Numbered from the stretch's first letter, positions 38,401-53,400 are shown. The stretch is 64,000 bases of DNA from Bactrocera neohumeralis (GCF_024586455.1 NC_065921.1:7347401-7411400); one strand, 5' to 3'. Program-made: numbers and translations. Notes: generated by a model not told the origin, from the letters alone.

Positions 38401-41400
38401 CTCAATTTTATTAAAATAATTCACACATTTGCCGATGTACTTACTTAACTGGAGATTTATTTGGAAAATTTCGGATCCCCTTGATCAAGTTGCCGCTGTA
38501 CAGGAGCATCTTTGAAAACAGGTGTCTGGCGTTCGAAAGATTTTCTGCTTAAAATTATTTTAAATCCCAAAACCCAAAAAATAATATTTCTATAGAAGGA
38601 TACAGGAATCGAAGGACTAGTCAAAATGTTTCAAAAAAAAGTAAAAAATTGTCAACAATTATCGAAAATGTAATTGACCGATATTTATAGTTTATCGGTT
38701 TACTCATAGATAACACAATTTATCGATCTTATTCATAAGAAAAAAATTAATTGATAGAGGTTCCAACGTGCGTATCGATATCTAACGAAATTATAATTTA
38801 TCAATTAGTTGAGATGAAATTAATATGTATATAGATATTTTTGATAGATAAATATGAAATTGATATAATAGGCTATATCGTTCATATCGATATTTATCGA
38901 AATTACAATGTATCGTTATTATTAATAGTTGAGATGAAATTAATACACGTATGTATGGTACATATTTTTCTCCTGCAAATCGATATTTATCGATATATAA
39001 TTTATCGATTATTGTAGGTTATCGTTACTTATGGATGACTAATTGTATCGATATTATTGATAGAAAATTGGTCAATTTCGGTTTCAAAGAGTGGATCAAT
39101 ATTTATCGAAAATATACTTTATAGATATTATCGATAAGTAAAGATGTAATTAATATAGTTTCCATAGTGCGGTTAGAAGCCAATATAAAATAAATCAAAG
39201 GAAGGTAAAAAATACTTATTTTCAGAGATTATTTTCAAATATACATATGTACATTAAATATATAAGCAAAAACATTTTTTTTTGAAATGAACTTAACTGC
39301 CTAACACAACGTTAAACAGAAACTTTCGAACCAGATTTGATCCGAACATTCCAAGAGAAAAAATCTGAAGTCAAAAAAATGACTTTTCCATACTTCGAAA
39401 ATAAGTATGTCTAGCATAAAAGTGAAAGTATTTCAAAAAAATGTCGCTCTCTTGACGAATAGGGTTGTAGCTTGAAGATTTGCTAGAAAGTACTCATCAC
39501 CCGACTAGAGATTGCACACTATCATACATACATCACTATAGTCTCAAGGTCACTTAAGATATCCGATTTCACATAAATTTCAGTATTGTAAATACTTCGC
39601 AATTCAAGCATGCTCCGAGCCCATTTCAAGCGCTTGACAGCACACTCATCCCTCAAATGCATTAGCGCTTCATTAAAATTCCATTAAAGTCGTTATTAAA
39701 AAACAAAAACAGTTTACTGTCAATGGAATAAAATTCATTCAAATAAAGTCGTAAAATAATCAAAAAATTTTAATGAGCGTAAAATGAAAAATTATTTGAT
39801 TGAAATGTGCAAAATGCAAGTGAATGAATGAAGCTAAAATCCCAAAAATACGTGAAATTCGGAATTTGAATTTGTATTTAATAAGCGAAATGAAATTACA
39901 AGCTAAATATAGAATTCGTATTGTGCCAAAAAACAACAAAAATGCATAATTTATTTATTTAGCAAAAAGTACATGCCTCCAACACATATGCGCAAGCGTA
40001 CAAATGTACTTATTATATTATTTAAAGCCGCGTAGATAATATTTACTCTACGACAATGAATAATCGAAAAGTACAAAACGAGAACGCTGGCTTTACCAAA
40101 TTCGGCGCTGCGAATGCCAAGGCTGCGACTGCGCGGCGCAGCCCATAATTTCAATGCACGTAAACTAATACAACAACAATGCTATCAGGCGATAATTATC
40201 TACAAATAATTACACATGTATGTATGTACATATAAAGTGCGATTAGTGCAAGTACCTACAACAAAAACAAATATGTGAAAAGCAAATAAGGATAAAATCG
40301 GAAATTCTTCCACGCCAACTCAGCTACACTCAAGCTCATCGCAATCATTCATTGGGGTTTGACAATTTTCGACTTTATTTATTGCTTTATTTTTTATATT
40401 TTACATTGTTGAGCTTTTGTTTTAAAACACTCGTGACTTTGGCATTTAGAGTTGTGTGACCCTTCACATGCGTAATAAATAAGATTTCGTTTATGTCCAC
40501 TACGTGCTGGCGTGTAAACAAAAGTAGATGAAGATATGTGTATGTGGGTATATAATCCCAAAAAATGCTTAAAGCAAAACACTACAAAAGCTCCAAAGGG
40601 TGACGTAATGGCGTTGACGAGTTTTTCAGTGATTTTCGAAAAACTTTGATAAACGAAAACTAGTTATTCCTTGATATTGGCTTGCGCTCAGGAATTATGG
40701 GTTAGGTGGTTTTGTGTCACGCCATTCATAGATTTACAGGGCTCTTATAATGCCAGATAGAAGTTCTTTATTATTACGAGCTGAAGTCCTGCAGGCATTC
40801 CTAGTTATTTGATATCTAAGCCGTGTTCTATATGAGGTCGGTCAGAAGCAAAGGAGATGTTCTAGCGTTCTTTTATGCCTAAATGTTCAATAGTTCGTAG
40901 AGTATGAGAAAAAGATTATTTTTAGGCGAAAAATATGAAATTTTTGGGAATTTTATTTCTTAAATTCTGCGTTCTAGTGGTTAAGCATAACTATTTCCTG
41001 AATTATTTGAAATGTCAATGTCAAATCAATTTTCAAAAGCAGTAAAGATGGCGATAAAGTCAGATTCTTAATGGTCAATGACGTTTCTAAAACATCAAAG
41101 CATTTTTAGTCATTACACAATTTCTACATTTATTTATCGAAAATATTATTTACCAATAATTATAGTTTATCGATACATATTGTTACTTTTATGTATCGAT
41201 TAGTTGAGATGAAATTAATATATGTATGTTTCATTACGCGTATCAATAATTATCGAAAATTTCAATCGATATTTATCGACACATAATTTATCGATATTTA
41301 TAGTTTATCGTTCTTTATGGGTTATAAAGTTATGTTTTCGAAGCAATATTTTTTAAAAATGTGATTTATCGCCAGTAAAGAAGAAGAAATTAATCGATAT

Positions 41401-44400
41401 TTTTGATTTTTGATTGGAAAAATTAAACTGATATAGTAGATAATATCGTACGTATCGATATTTATCGAAACTATAATTAATCGATATTATTTATTAGTTG
41501 AGCTGATATTAATATAGGTATGGGATATTTCATAATGCAAATCGATATTTATAGTTTATCGGTACATATGAGAAACTTAATATATCGATATTATTGAAAG
41601 GAAATATTTGTATTATACTTAGACTGGATCGATATTTATCGAAAATATACTAGACCAATATATATCGAAAAAATACTTAATCGATTTTATTGATAAGTAA
41701 TACTATGTTCGGGCCGGCATTGAAAACATCTTGAAAACACATTTGCATGTGTGGAATCTAAGTCGTTCAGACCGACAATGTGTGTTTTCGATGAGTTTTC
41801 ACTGACAACTATCAATAGCGGCATTCTCTTGTTGTTGCAAGATTGCACGATGACACAAAATGCAAAAATCCTATACCGAAATATGCAAGGCCAAGAGAGC
41901 ACCCATTGCAGAATCTAGTGATATATGATGGCACAAAAATAAACGTGGTTGGTCTGACATATTTTACAGCCATTGCAAATAATTTTCTGCGTGTGTTTGT
42001 TGTTGTGCCGTTGCACCAAGAGGACCGTGCAAGGTTTTGCAAAAGCAAGAGAGTCCCCTTAATATGATTTGTATATGGAACGTAAACAAATATCAAGTGA
42101 CAATTTAGGGCCGGCAAAATATGTCTTCCAAAAAAATCGATTAAACTAGAGCAAGCACCGATTATAATGAGTGGAATGTAAGTTTTCAAGTAGTTTTCAG
42201 CGAAAACTGTGTTTTCGTTTGACAGATTTTACATGGACGAAAACACAAGTTTTCGTGCGAAAACCAGTTTTTCCCACGAAAATATATTTTCAATGTCGGT
42301 CCGAACATAGTATAAGAATATAATTGATTTATTTGGCGTCGTGCGGTTAGAAGCCTGTATGAAATAAAGCAAAGGAAGGCAAAAAATACTTAATCCGCGT
42401 TTATTAGTGACGTTAAGTAAGACTGCTTTAGTCCTTCGCTGTTCCGGGGCAAAAGAGTTTCAACAATTTCAATTTCCATTTAAGCTTACCAAATTTAGCA
42501 CATATTCATTATAGTTCAGTATATAAGCAATCATATGCACATACCTACGTAAACAAATATACATATGCGATCACGTCATTTTCTGATTACATAAAGCAAA
42601 TAAGAAGCCATTAAAGCTTCGGTAGATACAATACTAAGATCCGAAATTTAATATGGCAAATAAAAACTATGCAAATTAAGCAGCTATGTACATATGTATA
42701 TCTTATTATGTTGACTTAAGGAAGCGGAATACCTAGCAAAACAACAAAGAAGCTTAGTTACTTGCAAAACAAGAAATTCCAAAAATCAACTTTTAGTGGT
42801 ACACCAACAGCCAAGGCAGCTCAAATATTTATTGTTGTTTGCTAATGATTTAATTTTTACGCCATAAATATTTCTTTTGTTACTGTTATTAATATATTTC
42901 TTCTAAATGGAGCTTTTGTGCTTGGTTTTTTTTTAACTCGATTATTTCCCGCTTGCCAGTGGCTCACTCATGCTTTTACCGTTGCTTGTTATACACATGC
43001 ATGTGTGTGCTATAAAAGCCTTGCTAAGAAGCAGAAAGGCATTTAGACGAAATATTTTGTTGTCTGCTTAGCACACGCTTGTTGTTGGGGTTTGTTGTTA
43101 TTTTAATCAACTACCAAAGCGTTTACAGGCGCCCAACAAAAGAGCGGCGCAACGCGTCAGCCCGCAACGGCAGTGACAACAGCGCAACAACAGCAGCAAA
43201 ACAAAGCACAGCGTTGCCAACAAATGAGAGTGAAATGAATTTTTAATTGAGGCCAACGCACCGCGACGTAGTTTTGGCCCACATTTTTTACGATTTTTTC
43301 CCCATTTTTTTTTATTTACTTGGCTTAGTCGCCAACATTAACGCAGCGACCAACTGAATTTGACTTCTTTCGGTTTCTTTTTGCCCTCCGCCGCTACACT
43401 GCTTCTGCTAATTCTGCTTTTTTACTTGTTGTGTTTTTGTCATTCAACGCTCACTCGCTTAGCCATGTTAATAAACTTGTTTGTCGCTTGACGCGTTCAC
43501 CCGCCAACACCACCAATCCGCGCGTTGCGCCCATCACCCCACAGCGCCACTCCCCACCATAGTCATCTATAGTGAGCCAAAGCAATGAATGAAATTTGTT
43601 GTGTCTGCATTCGCGCTCCACGCCGCCTGCTCGCTCAGCCATTCAGCAATGTCGTTAGCGCGCCAAGTTAACTAGCGTCCATCGAGCCGTCGTGTCGGCT
43701 AATTTGGACGCAGCTGACTGACTTTCGATCGCTGCAACCTTTTTACTTCTCACTTCCTCTGGCTGTCAGGCCATTCATAATACTGTGCCGCCTGTCTGTT
43801 GGCCGCCTTCATGCTCTGGCATTAGACACTGTTGCACATACTCGCTTAGGCGCTGCCTTCAATTGCCCGCGTTGTTAGTTAGAAATTGCGGGCCGTTGCT
43901 TATTGCATTTACAGTTTGGCGGAGTTCTGCATTTTTCAGCCGGAATGCAAAGTTGGCCCACACTAAACAAGTGGCTGTGAGTGGCTGGTGTTGTCTCGAA
44001 AGTGAACCGTTTAAGCCGACTTAACTAAATATTTGTTATTGCCCGACCTAACCGGTCTGTGCTGTCGTCACACGAGTTCAAATAGTTTTACTTTTTGACA
44101 AAAACAAGTATGGCTTTGTGTGGAATTTACTTTTTAATTGCAAGAATTTATGTCTGCATAAATTTGAAACGTGAAATCTAAAATTTCTCAACAATTTCAA
44201 CAAAATATCTTCACTACCATAATATGCTACATGGTTTGAATTAGATGTAACGTGTTTCAGCACTCTACCGCTTGGCAAATGTTTTTGGTAGAAAGCCATT
44301 GAAGATCTTTGAACCTTAGTCTTACTTAGGTGTTAAGTATAGGTTCCTAGCACCGTCTCTTCATCAAACGTGAGAAATATAAGGGAGTTCTAACCATAGC

Positions 44401-47400
44401 AGTCATAAAATCCTCATGTATTTTATTCCCACACACATTTCTTTTTATATCCCGAACACGGTATGTTTGTTACGAAATTCGTAATAATCGTTTCCTTTTG
44501 ATTTGAAGTCTCTCAAAAGTATAATACCTATAAATAAACAGCTTTAGAAGTCGAGTCGATTTAGACATGTCGGTCTTTCATTGTATATTCAGAAAAGGAT
44601 ATGAATTTACTTCTTTAGAGAAAAAGTATTATTAGTCCCCATATGATATAATATGATTAACTTATGCCAGTGCTTCTTCCAATCGTCAAAACTTAGCTCT
44701 TTCAGACATGCTCTTTTAATATCATCTATGCTCTTTAAGGCTCTTTAAGGTAAAAAGAAAATTGAAATAATTTCAAATTATTTTTTGAACTCACATCGTA
44801 TACGCCAACTTTTCCCCCCAATTTTTGAGACCCCCTCTTCTTTATAAATACCTGCTCATTTGAACACTTCAGCTGCCTTACAAACTGATCTATCAAAATA
44901 AAGTCCTTGTATTGAAAACTTCTGACCGATTTTTACATTTCGTAGTAATTTATAAAGCGGTCCGTAAGGGTTTCTATTAGTAATAACATTCATACTTTTC
45001 TATGTACATATACAAATTTTACGATCTTCTTACTTTTTTGCTCAAATATCTTCTGTGAATTTTATGGTGCTTGAAGGATTCAAAATTTACGTACATATAA
45101 TACCAAAAATATAATCTAAAGATAACTTAGCATATAAATGAGCTTATCGATTCATTATTGAGGAATTGAGTCGATCTCAAAAGTTTTCCACGATAAATTG
45201 GTTTATTTACAATCAGTGTGGTTTGTATTAGAACTATCTAATACTTATAACAGGTTTTACAATAGGAGCGTTTTCAACCATAAATCGGCCGATACTGCTG
45301 CAATTTCACGTTCGATATTCGTACGAAGTTCATCAATCGTCGCTAGCTCGTTGGCATAGGCCATAGACTGATGTAACCACATTTACAGTAACATGCCGGT
45401 CTTGATCGTGACGGAAGAAGTACGGCTCAATGACGCCGCCGGCCCATAAACCGCACCAAGTCGTAATTTTTTCATGGAGTACGTGTTGATTGCTGCTTGA
45501 CCAGTAACGCATATTTTGCTTATTGAGGAAGTCATTCAGCCAGAAATGATCCTCAACGCTGAAGATGAAAATCCGGATCATTTTCCAGCTGTTGCTCAGC
45601 TCAATTCACGAACATGCGACAATTTTGGTAGTCAAGCGGATTCAGTTCTTGCGTCAATTTGCTCTTGTAAGGATGTAGGCCAAAATCTTTCCGCAAAATT
45701 CACCACAACGACGTCACAGAGATGCCCCAAAGGAATTGACAAATGCCTTCATCAAACGAATCATGCAAGAACGTAATTTTCCTTGATACAATAGAATCCC
45801 TGTTTGCACTATCGTACTGCCAGGAATTCGTTCTGTATGTCACCGGCAGAGAACACGAGTTTTGGAAATAACTTTAAGCTATTTTTAAACTTTGTATTGA
45901 TAACATTACTCAACAAATTTAAAGGAAAAATTTGCGAATGTTGTTCTAAACGGTCTGTGGTCCTCTAACACAGTTGAGGTGATACAAATCCTCGAGTATA
46001 TATCTAACTAGAAAAAGCTCGTCATACAATGTTCTCAACTATTCTCAGCTGACTTGAAACTACAAAAGTAGGAGAACAATATTGGAAAAGCTTTAAAATA
46101 TATATATGTACATACATATGTTTTGGAATTACTATTTTTTATATAATTTAAAAAATAATTTCTTCGAAATTTAGTTGATACTTTAGTTTCCAAATACGGA
46201 AATATGAATAATAAATAAATTTGTTTATGTTTGTTGCTTCAAATACAAAACAAGTGCATTTTTGGGCATAGAAAAAATACAAAATTATTTAAATATTTCA
46301 CAGATATACGAATTTAAGAATGATGTACTTAAAACCACTTGAAATTCATTGAATAAATAAACACCGACATATAGTATAATATTTACTTTTTCTGTACAAA
46401 GATTTGTAGGTATGTGTGTGTGTGCGAGCATATAAGCCAACCAAGCGAATACGAATGACTTCATATTTTAAATTTGTAAATTACTGAGACCCAGGGATAT
46501 ATCTCTATTATATATAGTATGCAAATACAAATGGATATATGTGTGTATATATATGTACATATGTATGTGTGAGCATACAAACACTAATCCATACAAAGAC
46601 ATTTACATGCAAAAGTTGGTGTAAAGTTGAACACCTGTCAGCCACGGTCGTCAAAAACAAAAACCCAAACTGTCAGTATACACGCACACACAAACGCATA
46701 CAAATGCTTAGAAGAACACATGTATGTGTGTGTGATTTAGAGAAGTCGTCGTCATCAAATTGTGCGGTTGATTGTACGGGATGTGGGGGTGTCAACTGTG
46801 TGACAACGCCAGAAATGTTGGTGACGATGACAAATGTCGCTGGCCAAGAAACTTTGGCTCCAAAGTGAAATAAGCTAAGCGCACGAGGTGAATTAAATTA
46901 AAAAACGATTTTTTGTTGAATTTCGCCTTTTCGAAAAACTCAACCTCTTAATGGCTGCGAGTGCGGCACAGTGAGCGTGGGCGCAATTTTTGCGGCAAAG
47001 TAGCTGCAAATGTATGTATGTGTGTGTGGGGAACTTGCAGCAAATCATATGAATTTATTATATACTTTTGTTAACTGTACTCATATGATTAAAAAAGAAT
47101 ATATCAACAATTATGAAAGCTGAGCTCGGCGTGAGCGTCACAAGTGTCATAATTCATTTTGCCAATTATTTTTTGAAAAAAAAAACAATCTCAAATTGTA
47201 CTTGAATGAAAAATAAATCGTGGGCAGCAATACCGTTATTCTCTGTAAACATATTCTAATTCGCCATTTTCGTAAATATTCTCCACTCAAACGTGCAACC
47301 AGCAGTTCAACCAATTCAAGTGGCAACTTGTTATTTATAAATAGTTTTTAATTGCAATTTATTGAATTTTTGCAAATAAATTTAAGCGAAAAATTCGCAA

Positions 47401-50400
47401 TTCAAGTGCAGTTTTCCCAAAATGGGCAACCAGTTCGCCTTCCTTTCCAACCGAATATGGCGAAATGTCGCGTCAACAGACAAGTTTAACAATTCGAAAT
47501 CGCTCAACTTGAAAACAGCAGGCATACACACACAAACACACATAAATTTTTGCAATAACAAAAAGTACAATAACATAACCATCTGCTGTAAAAATCTATA
47601 TATACATTTATATGCGTGACTTGTTGCGCGGAAAACATTTTTTTCCATATGCAACAATAAAAATTGCAAAATCGCACACATACACATGCATACATATGTA
47701 TGTATGTATATAGGAACAAAATTTGCTCGTGAACGCGCCCAAAAATGCGCCCAACTGATGGCCGCGGCTGGACAGGTAGTTATGCACGTAGAAATTTTTT
47801 ATTTGCAACAAACAGTGAGTCAAGGGAATTGCTGTAAATTCAATACTGCGTTCATTTGGATTTTTAGTAATAAGTGTTGAAAATTTATTACAACTGAACA
47901 ATATTAAAAACAATTTGTTAAAATATTTCTGTTATTAAAATTTATTTTATGCTTTGTTTCATTTATTTTTTGTTGAAAAAAAATTAAGGTTGCCACCTTT
48001 TTGTAAATTTGATTTAAAAAATATGATTTATTTGAAAAAAAAACATGACAATACGGATATCAAACTATAGACGCTTACAACAAAATTTAAATCATTAAGG
48101 TTGCCACCTTGCTAAAATTTAAATTCCATAGTTTTTTAAAAAAATATTATTTATTAACATGTTTAAACATAGCAATACTGATATCAAACTATAGACGCTA
48201 ATAAAAAATAAAATTTAATGAATCAAAGTTGCCACCTTTTTGAAAATTTTAATTAAAAACAATAATGTATTAAAAACATTGCAATACGGATATCAAACTA
48301 TAGACGCTTATAAAAAAATTTTAGTATTAAGGTTGCCACCTTCTTAAAGTTTTAATATTTTTCAAATTTTAATTATGTAAACAAATATGATTTATTGAAA
48401 AACATAACAACACGGCCATCAAAATAATACGCTTGTAGGAAATACGGATACTTTAAAATTTAAAGGTGCCACCTTTTTAAAATTTCAATTCCATAATTTT
48501 AATTAAAAAAATTTAACAATAAGGGCATCAAAATAAAGACGCTTATAAGAAATATACTTTAAAATTTAATGTTGGCACCTTTTTAAAATTTTAATTTTTT
48601 GTAAACTTGGAATTAAAAGCATATAACGTGTTGAAAAACACAAAACAAAACGGAAATTAGACTATAGACACATAAAAAAAATAAAATAAAATTTAAAATA
48701 TTAAGATTGCCACCTTTTTTAAATTTTAATTCAATTATATATAATTACACAATTTACTGCAAACTGGATATCAAATCATAGAGGTTTAAGAAAGCTAATA
48801 GTTAAATTTGCTTTCAGTAAGTGTTGCCACGTGTTCAAATTCTTGTTTCAAATTTATTGATCAAATAAATAAAATATTAAACATTAATTTATTCGAAGGG
48901 CACACCAAGTGCGACAGTTTAAAAAACACCGATTTTTGGGAATTGCAAATAAACTATACTACTACTATACTAGAAATAACCTGCAATTAAAAAAAAAAAA
49001 TTGAAAATAAAAATTGAAAAAAAAAAAAATTTTGAAAAAAAATTTTAAAGATACACGTGAACTCCGGCGGCGCCAAATAAAAATATGTAGTATTCCATTG
49101 CTGCAGTAATCCCAGCCCTCTGTGGATGAAACCTGATGAAAATGTTCTACTAGAAGATTTTGTCCATAGAATGATTTACGGTAAAAAAAGTAAAAAAAAA
49201 AATTACAAAAAGGCGGCGTTTTAAAACAAAATCTAGTTTACCCAAATTTTGGCCGTTTTGGGTCTGACAAAGTTCGATATTTCTTCAAAGTCTTGATATA
49301 GAAAGCTATATTCAGAACATGCACAAAAATTTGACTGTGATTGGATCCTTGTTCTCCAAGCTTGGAGCGACTTGAAAAAACCAAAATGGTGATTTTAGAA
49401 ATTTATAGGTAACAAAAAAGAAAAATATCTGTCCAAGTGAAATTCATAGATTTTGGATCAATTTTATGACCTATCCTAACTTAACCTAGTCATCGAATTT
49501 GGAAAAAAACTAGTTTTTCGATGTACTGATGGAGCTAATTGAACCGATTGACTACACTTTGAAAGGTTGTAACTTAAAAATTATTTCTAATATTGTTTCA
49601 AAATTTTAGTATGTTATTTTAAAATGCAATTCTTTAAATATTTCACGGTGGATATGCCCTCTAAGTAGAATATACCAAAGCTTCATTAATACCTCTCTTT
49701 TACATTAAATTAAATTATTTAGGCCTCCTGTAGTACCTTTGCCTAATTTGACACTAGCTTACATAACTCTATTTTCGAAAATTCCAAACAACTCATTTTC
49801 ACACGCACACACATACTCGTAATCACATAAACAAAAATTACCTTTTATCTTTTGGTGTTTTCTTTTTCGCGCAAATAATTTAAATAAATTCATCAGTTGG
49901 TGGCACACATTTGTGGCAACCGCAGCACAGTAGCCACTGAGCGTAATGTTTTATTCAACAATCGCCAACACAATGGAAACACCAATACAACAACCATCCA
50001 GCCAACCAGCAACACCGGCAGCACGCTGGGCTGGTGGCGTAAGTGATGCGTTGACAGTGATGGAAACTGCTGCTGCTGCCACATGTGATCACACACACGA
50101 GCCGCGGCTGCCACTAACAGGCCGCCCCAGTGTGTCCGAGCCAATGAATTTTGCAAGCGAGGCGCTCAACGCCGCCACCGCCGCTGCTGCCGCTGCTGAC
50201 ATGACACATTCATATGGCCCATCAACGGTGCGGTGTTGTCGTGTCCCTGTCAGTTTGGCTGCTCATGCAGTGGCAGTGAGCGTGAGTTGAAGGCAGCCGA
50301 CTTGGGATTCGTTCAGTTAGTTATATGCATACAAACACTTATGACGTTATGACGGTGCTGTAGGCTCCACGGAAATTCCGCTTCTCATAACTGTCAGCGA

Positions 50401-53400
50401 TGTGCTATTTATGCTTGTTGTTGTCGCTTTTTCATCTACACATTTGTTGTGGTGGCGTTGTTTTGGTTGCATTTACATTTGGTTGACTTATTTCACATGC
50501 GCTAAGCGTAACTAAATGTTGTTTGTGTTATTATTTCTAAAATAAATATGGGAAATTTCTTAAACAAATAACTTTTACTTGGAATGGAGTGAGATGAAAG
50601 CGAAGCAGTAGAAAGTGTGAGCTGAGTATTTTTCTGGCAGTTTTTGTTTTAATAATAAGAAGCTATGCAGGTTTCCTCAAGCAACTCATTTTTAAGCTAT
50701 ATGAATTTGAAATAGTAATCCTGTCGACCAACAGCGAAAAAGTGAAAATCATTAAACATATCATCCAACATGCCACAAACCTGCAATGAGAATCGCTACC
50801 TATATTTTTTCGCGCTCGCTAACTCCTAACCCCTCCAGATTGACTCTTATTCTTCTTTATTGGCGTAGACCGGGTATTGCTGAGTTTACAACATTGCGCC
50901 AGTATTTCTTAATTTTCACTGTTTGGCGCCAATTGGAGATTCTAAGTGTAGCCAGATCCTTCTCCACCTGGCCTTTCCAACGGAATGGAGGTCTTCCTCT
51001 TCTTCTGCTTCCCCTGGTGGGTTTTGCGTCGAACACTCTCAGAGCCGGAGTATTTTCATCCAACCAGACGACATGACCTAGCCGCTGTCTCTTAATACGT
51101 TGAACTATGTCAATGTCGTCGTATATCTCGTACAGCTCTTCGTTCCACCGACTGCGGTATTCGCCGTTGCTAATGCGCAAAGGAACATAAAGCTTCCACA
51201 GAATCTCTCTTTCGAAAACTCAAAGCGCCGACTCATCAGATATTCTCACAGTCCATGCCTCTGCATCGTATAGCAGGACGGGGAAGATGAGTGATTTGCA
51301 GGGTTTGGTCTTTGTTCGTCGATAGAGGACTTTACTACGCAATTGCTTACTCAGTCCGAAGTAGCATTTGTTTGCAAGAGTTTTCTGCGTTGGATTCCGG
51401 GTTGACGTTGTCGTTGGTGTTAATGCTGGTTCCGAGATAGACAAAATTATCTACGACTTCGAAGTTATGACTGTAAACAAAGACGTGGAAGCCAAGTCAC
51501 GAGTGCGACGATTGTTTGGTTGATGACAGGAGATATTTCGTCTTGCTCTCATTCACTACCTGACCCTTTTGCTTCGCTTCCTTACCCATTCTGGAGAAAG
51601 CAGAACTATCAAAACTTGTAGAACCAATTTTTCGATATGTAATGAAGCCACGCTCTCAGAAGTATCCAAAAATGAAAGTAAAACAGCTGGAATAAACCCA
51701 GCCATAAACGATTTTCTTTTCTTATAATTATTCCTAAAATTCGAAAAAGCGCCGAGCACATTGAATTTGAAAACATCTCTTAATCTATGTAAAATCTGCG
51801 ACCACACCGTTGCCCCGCTCGGTCAATTTGACAGTCGGTCAGGCGGCGCTCGAGCTGTCATTGCCTGTTAAGGGCAAAGGTACACAGATAGACGCCACAC
51901 CCAGACGATCGCTTGTCTGCCTTTAACATCACTCGCCGCTTTAGTTATTATGCGCATAAATATTTGTGTGAAATACGAGCTTGTGTGTGTGTATGCGTGT
52001 GTGGACATGTAATTTCGAAACGCTGCCGGTGCACTCGAATGGGCGCAGGTCAGGAAAGGGGTTTGGCTGGCGGTGAGTCGTGTAAATGGCTTTTGACTCG
52101 GCCAACTGACAATCGAAACCCAGACAGACGCTCGCGTTGTTCGCAGCTCAGCAGCTCGCCGAATCGCTGTGAAATGTGAAATTTGTTATTTGTAATTTGT
52201 AATTCATATGACAGAGCTGGAGTAAGGTTAACACGAACGGTCGCATTGTGACTTTGCTATGAAATTGAGGCGCTCTGTTGTAATTGCATGTGAAATTACG
52301 CACGCACACACATACACAAACGTGGCTGCAAGTGCAAGTGCCTACATAAATTTGTGTGTGTGATTTCGCTGATTGTTGTTTGATAAATGCGCCAAAGTGG
52401 GTCAGTTTGGTAGATTAGCGTGGAATGCGTGCAAATACAATATGTGATTTTCATGCCTGTATCCTAGCATACAAACTATGTTGTCTAGATAGTTTGATGC
52501 TGTTATATGGCAACTAGATTTTTATTGGTATATTTGTCAAAAATTATTAACAATAAAATATTAAAGTGAGATATTCTGAGACAGTTTTTCTGGTTTTATC
52601 CAACGTACGGATGTATACTTATTAAAATATATGCTTTGTGTTTAGTAAAATGCAACAATTTTCAATTGTAAAGAATTTTAAATTTATTTTTAAATAGTTT
52701 AATTTATCAACTCATCCCAAACTAATGAATTAGTAGCTTAAACTGGACTAGACCATTCTTAACTAGTTCGTAACTACTTGAAAACTTTATGAAATACTTA
52801 AAATTTTGGGATATAACAAAAACTAGCTTAAATTTAACTAGTCCATTCCCAACTAGTTTGTAACTAGTTGAAAAATAAATAAAATACTGAAAATTGTATA
52901 AAATAACTAAATATGTAACAAAAAAATATTTTTCAGTTTTTTGAGTTATCGATGCGAAAATTTTCACATGTTCTTTTCTCCGTAAGAAGCTGTACATTGG
53001 CAGTAACCGGCGATATTGAACTACTATAGCATTTACCTATCATACAAATTGATCTTTTTGTTGACACGATATTTGGCATAAATCATTGTCCAAAACAACG
53101 CTACAATCCACGAGCAAATTGTTAAAATCGGATCACAATGCCACAAAGCTGCCATTTAAAACCGATCAAAATCAAGAAAAAGAACTTTTTATATCTATTT
53201 ATGTTATAAGAAATGCAGCTTTGAACGATATTACAGCTTAGGTGTACTCGAAGTTAACATTTTTTCCTGATTTCCAAAAATTTGGCGGAGACAATTATTA
53301 GCTTTTTGACCGCTACAAAACTTACAGCCTTTGCTAGAGCATCAACTGCGCAACTGTGTCAATATTTATTGATTTAGCTTTACAGGGTCACTCTAACCAT

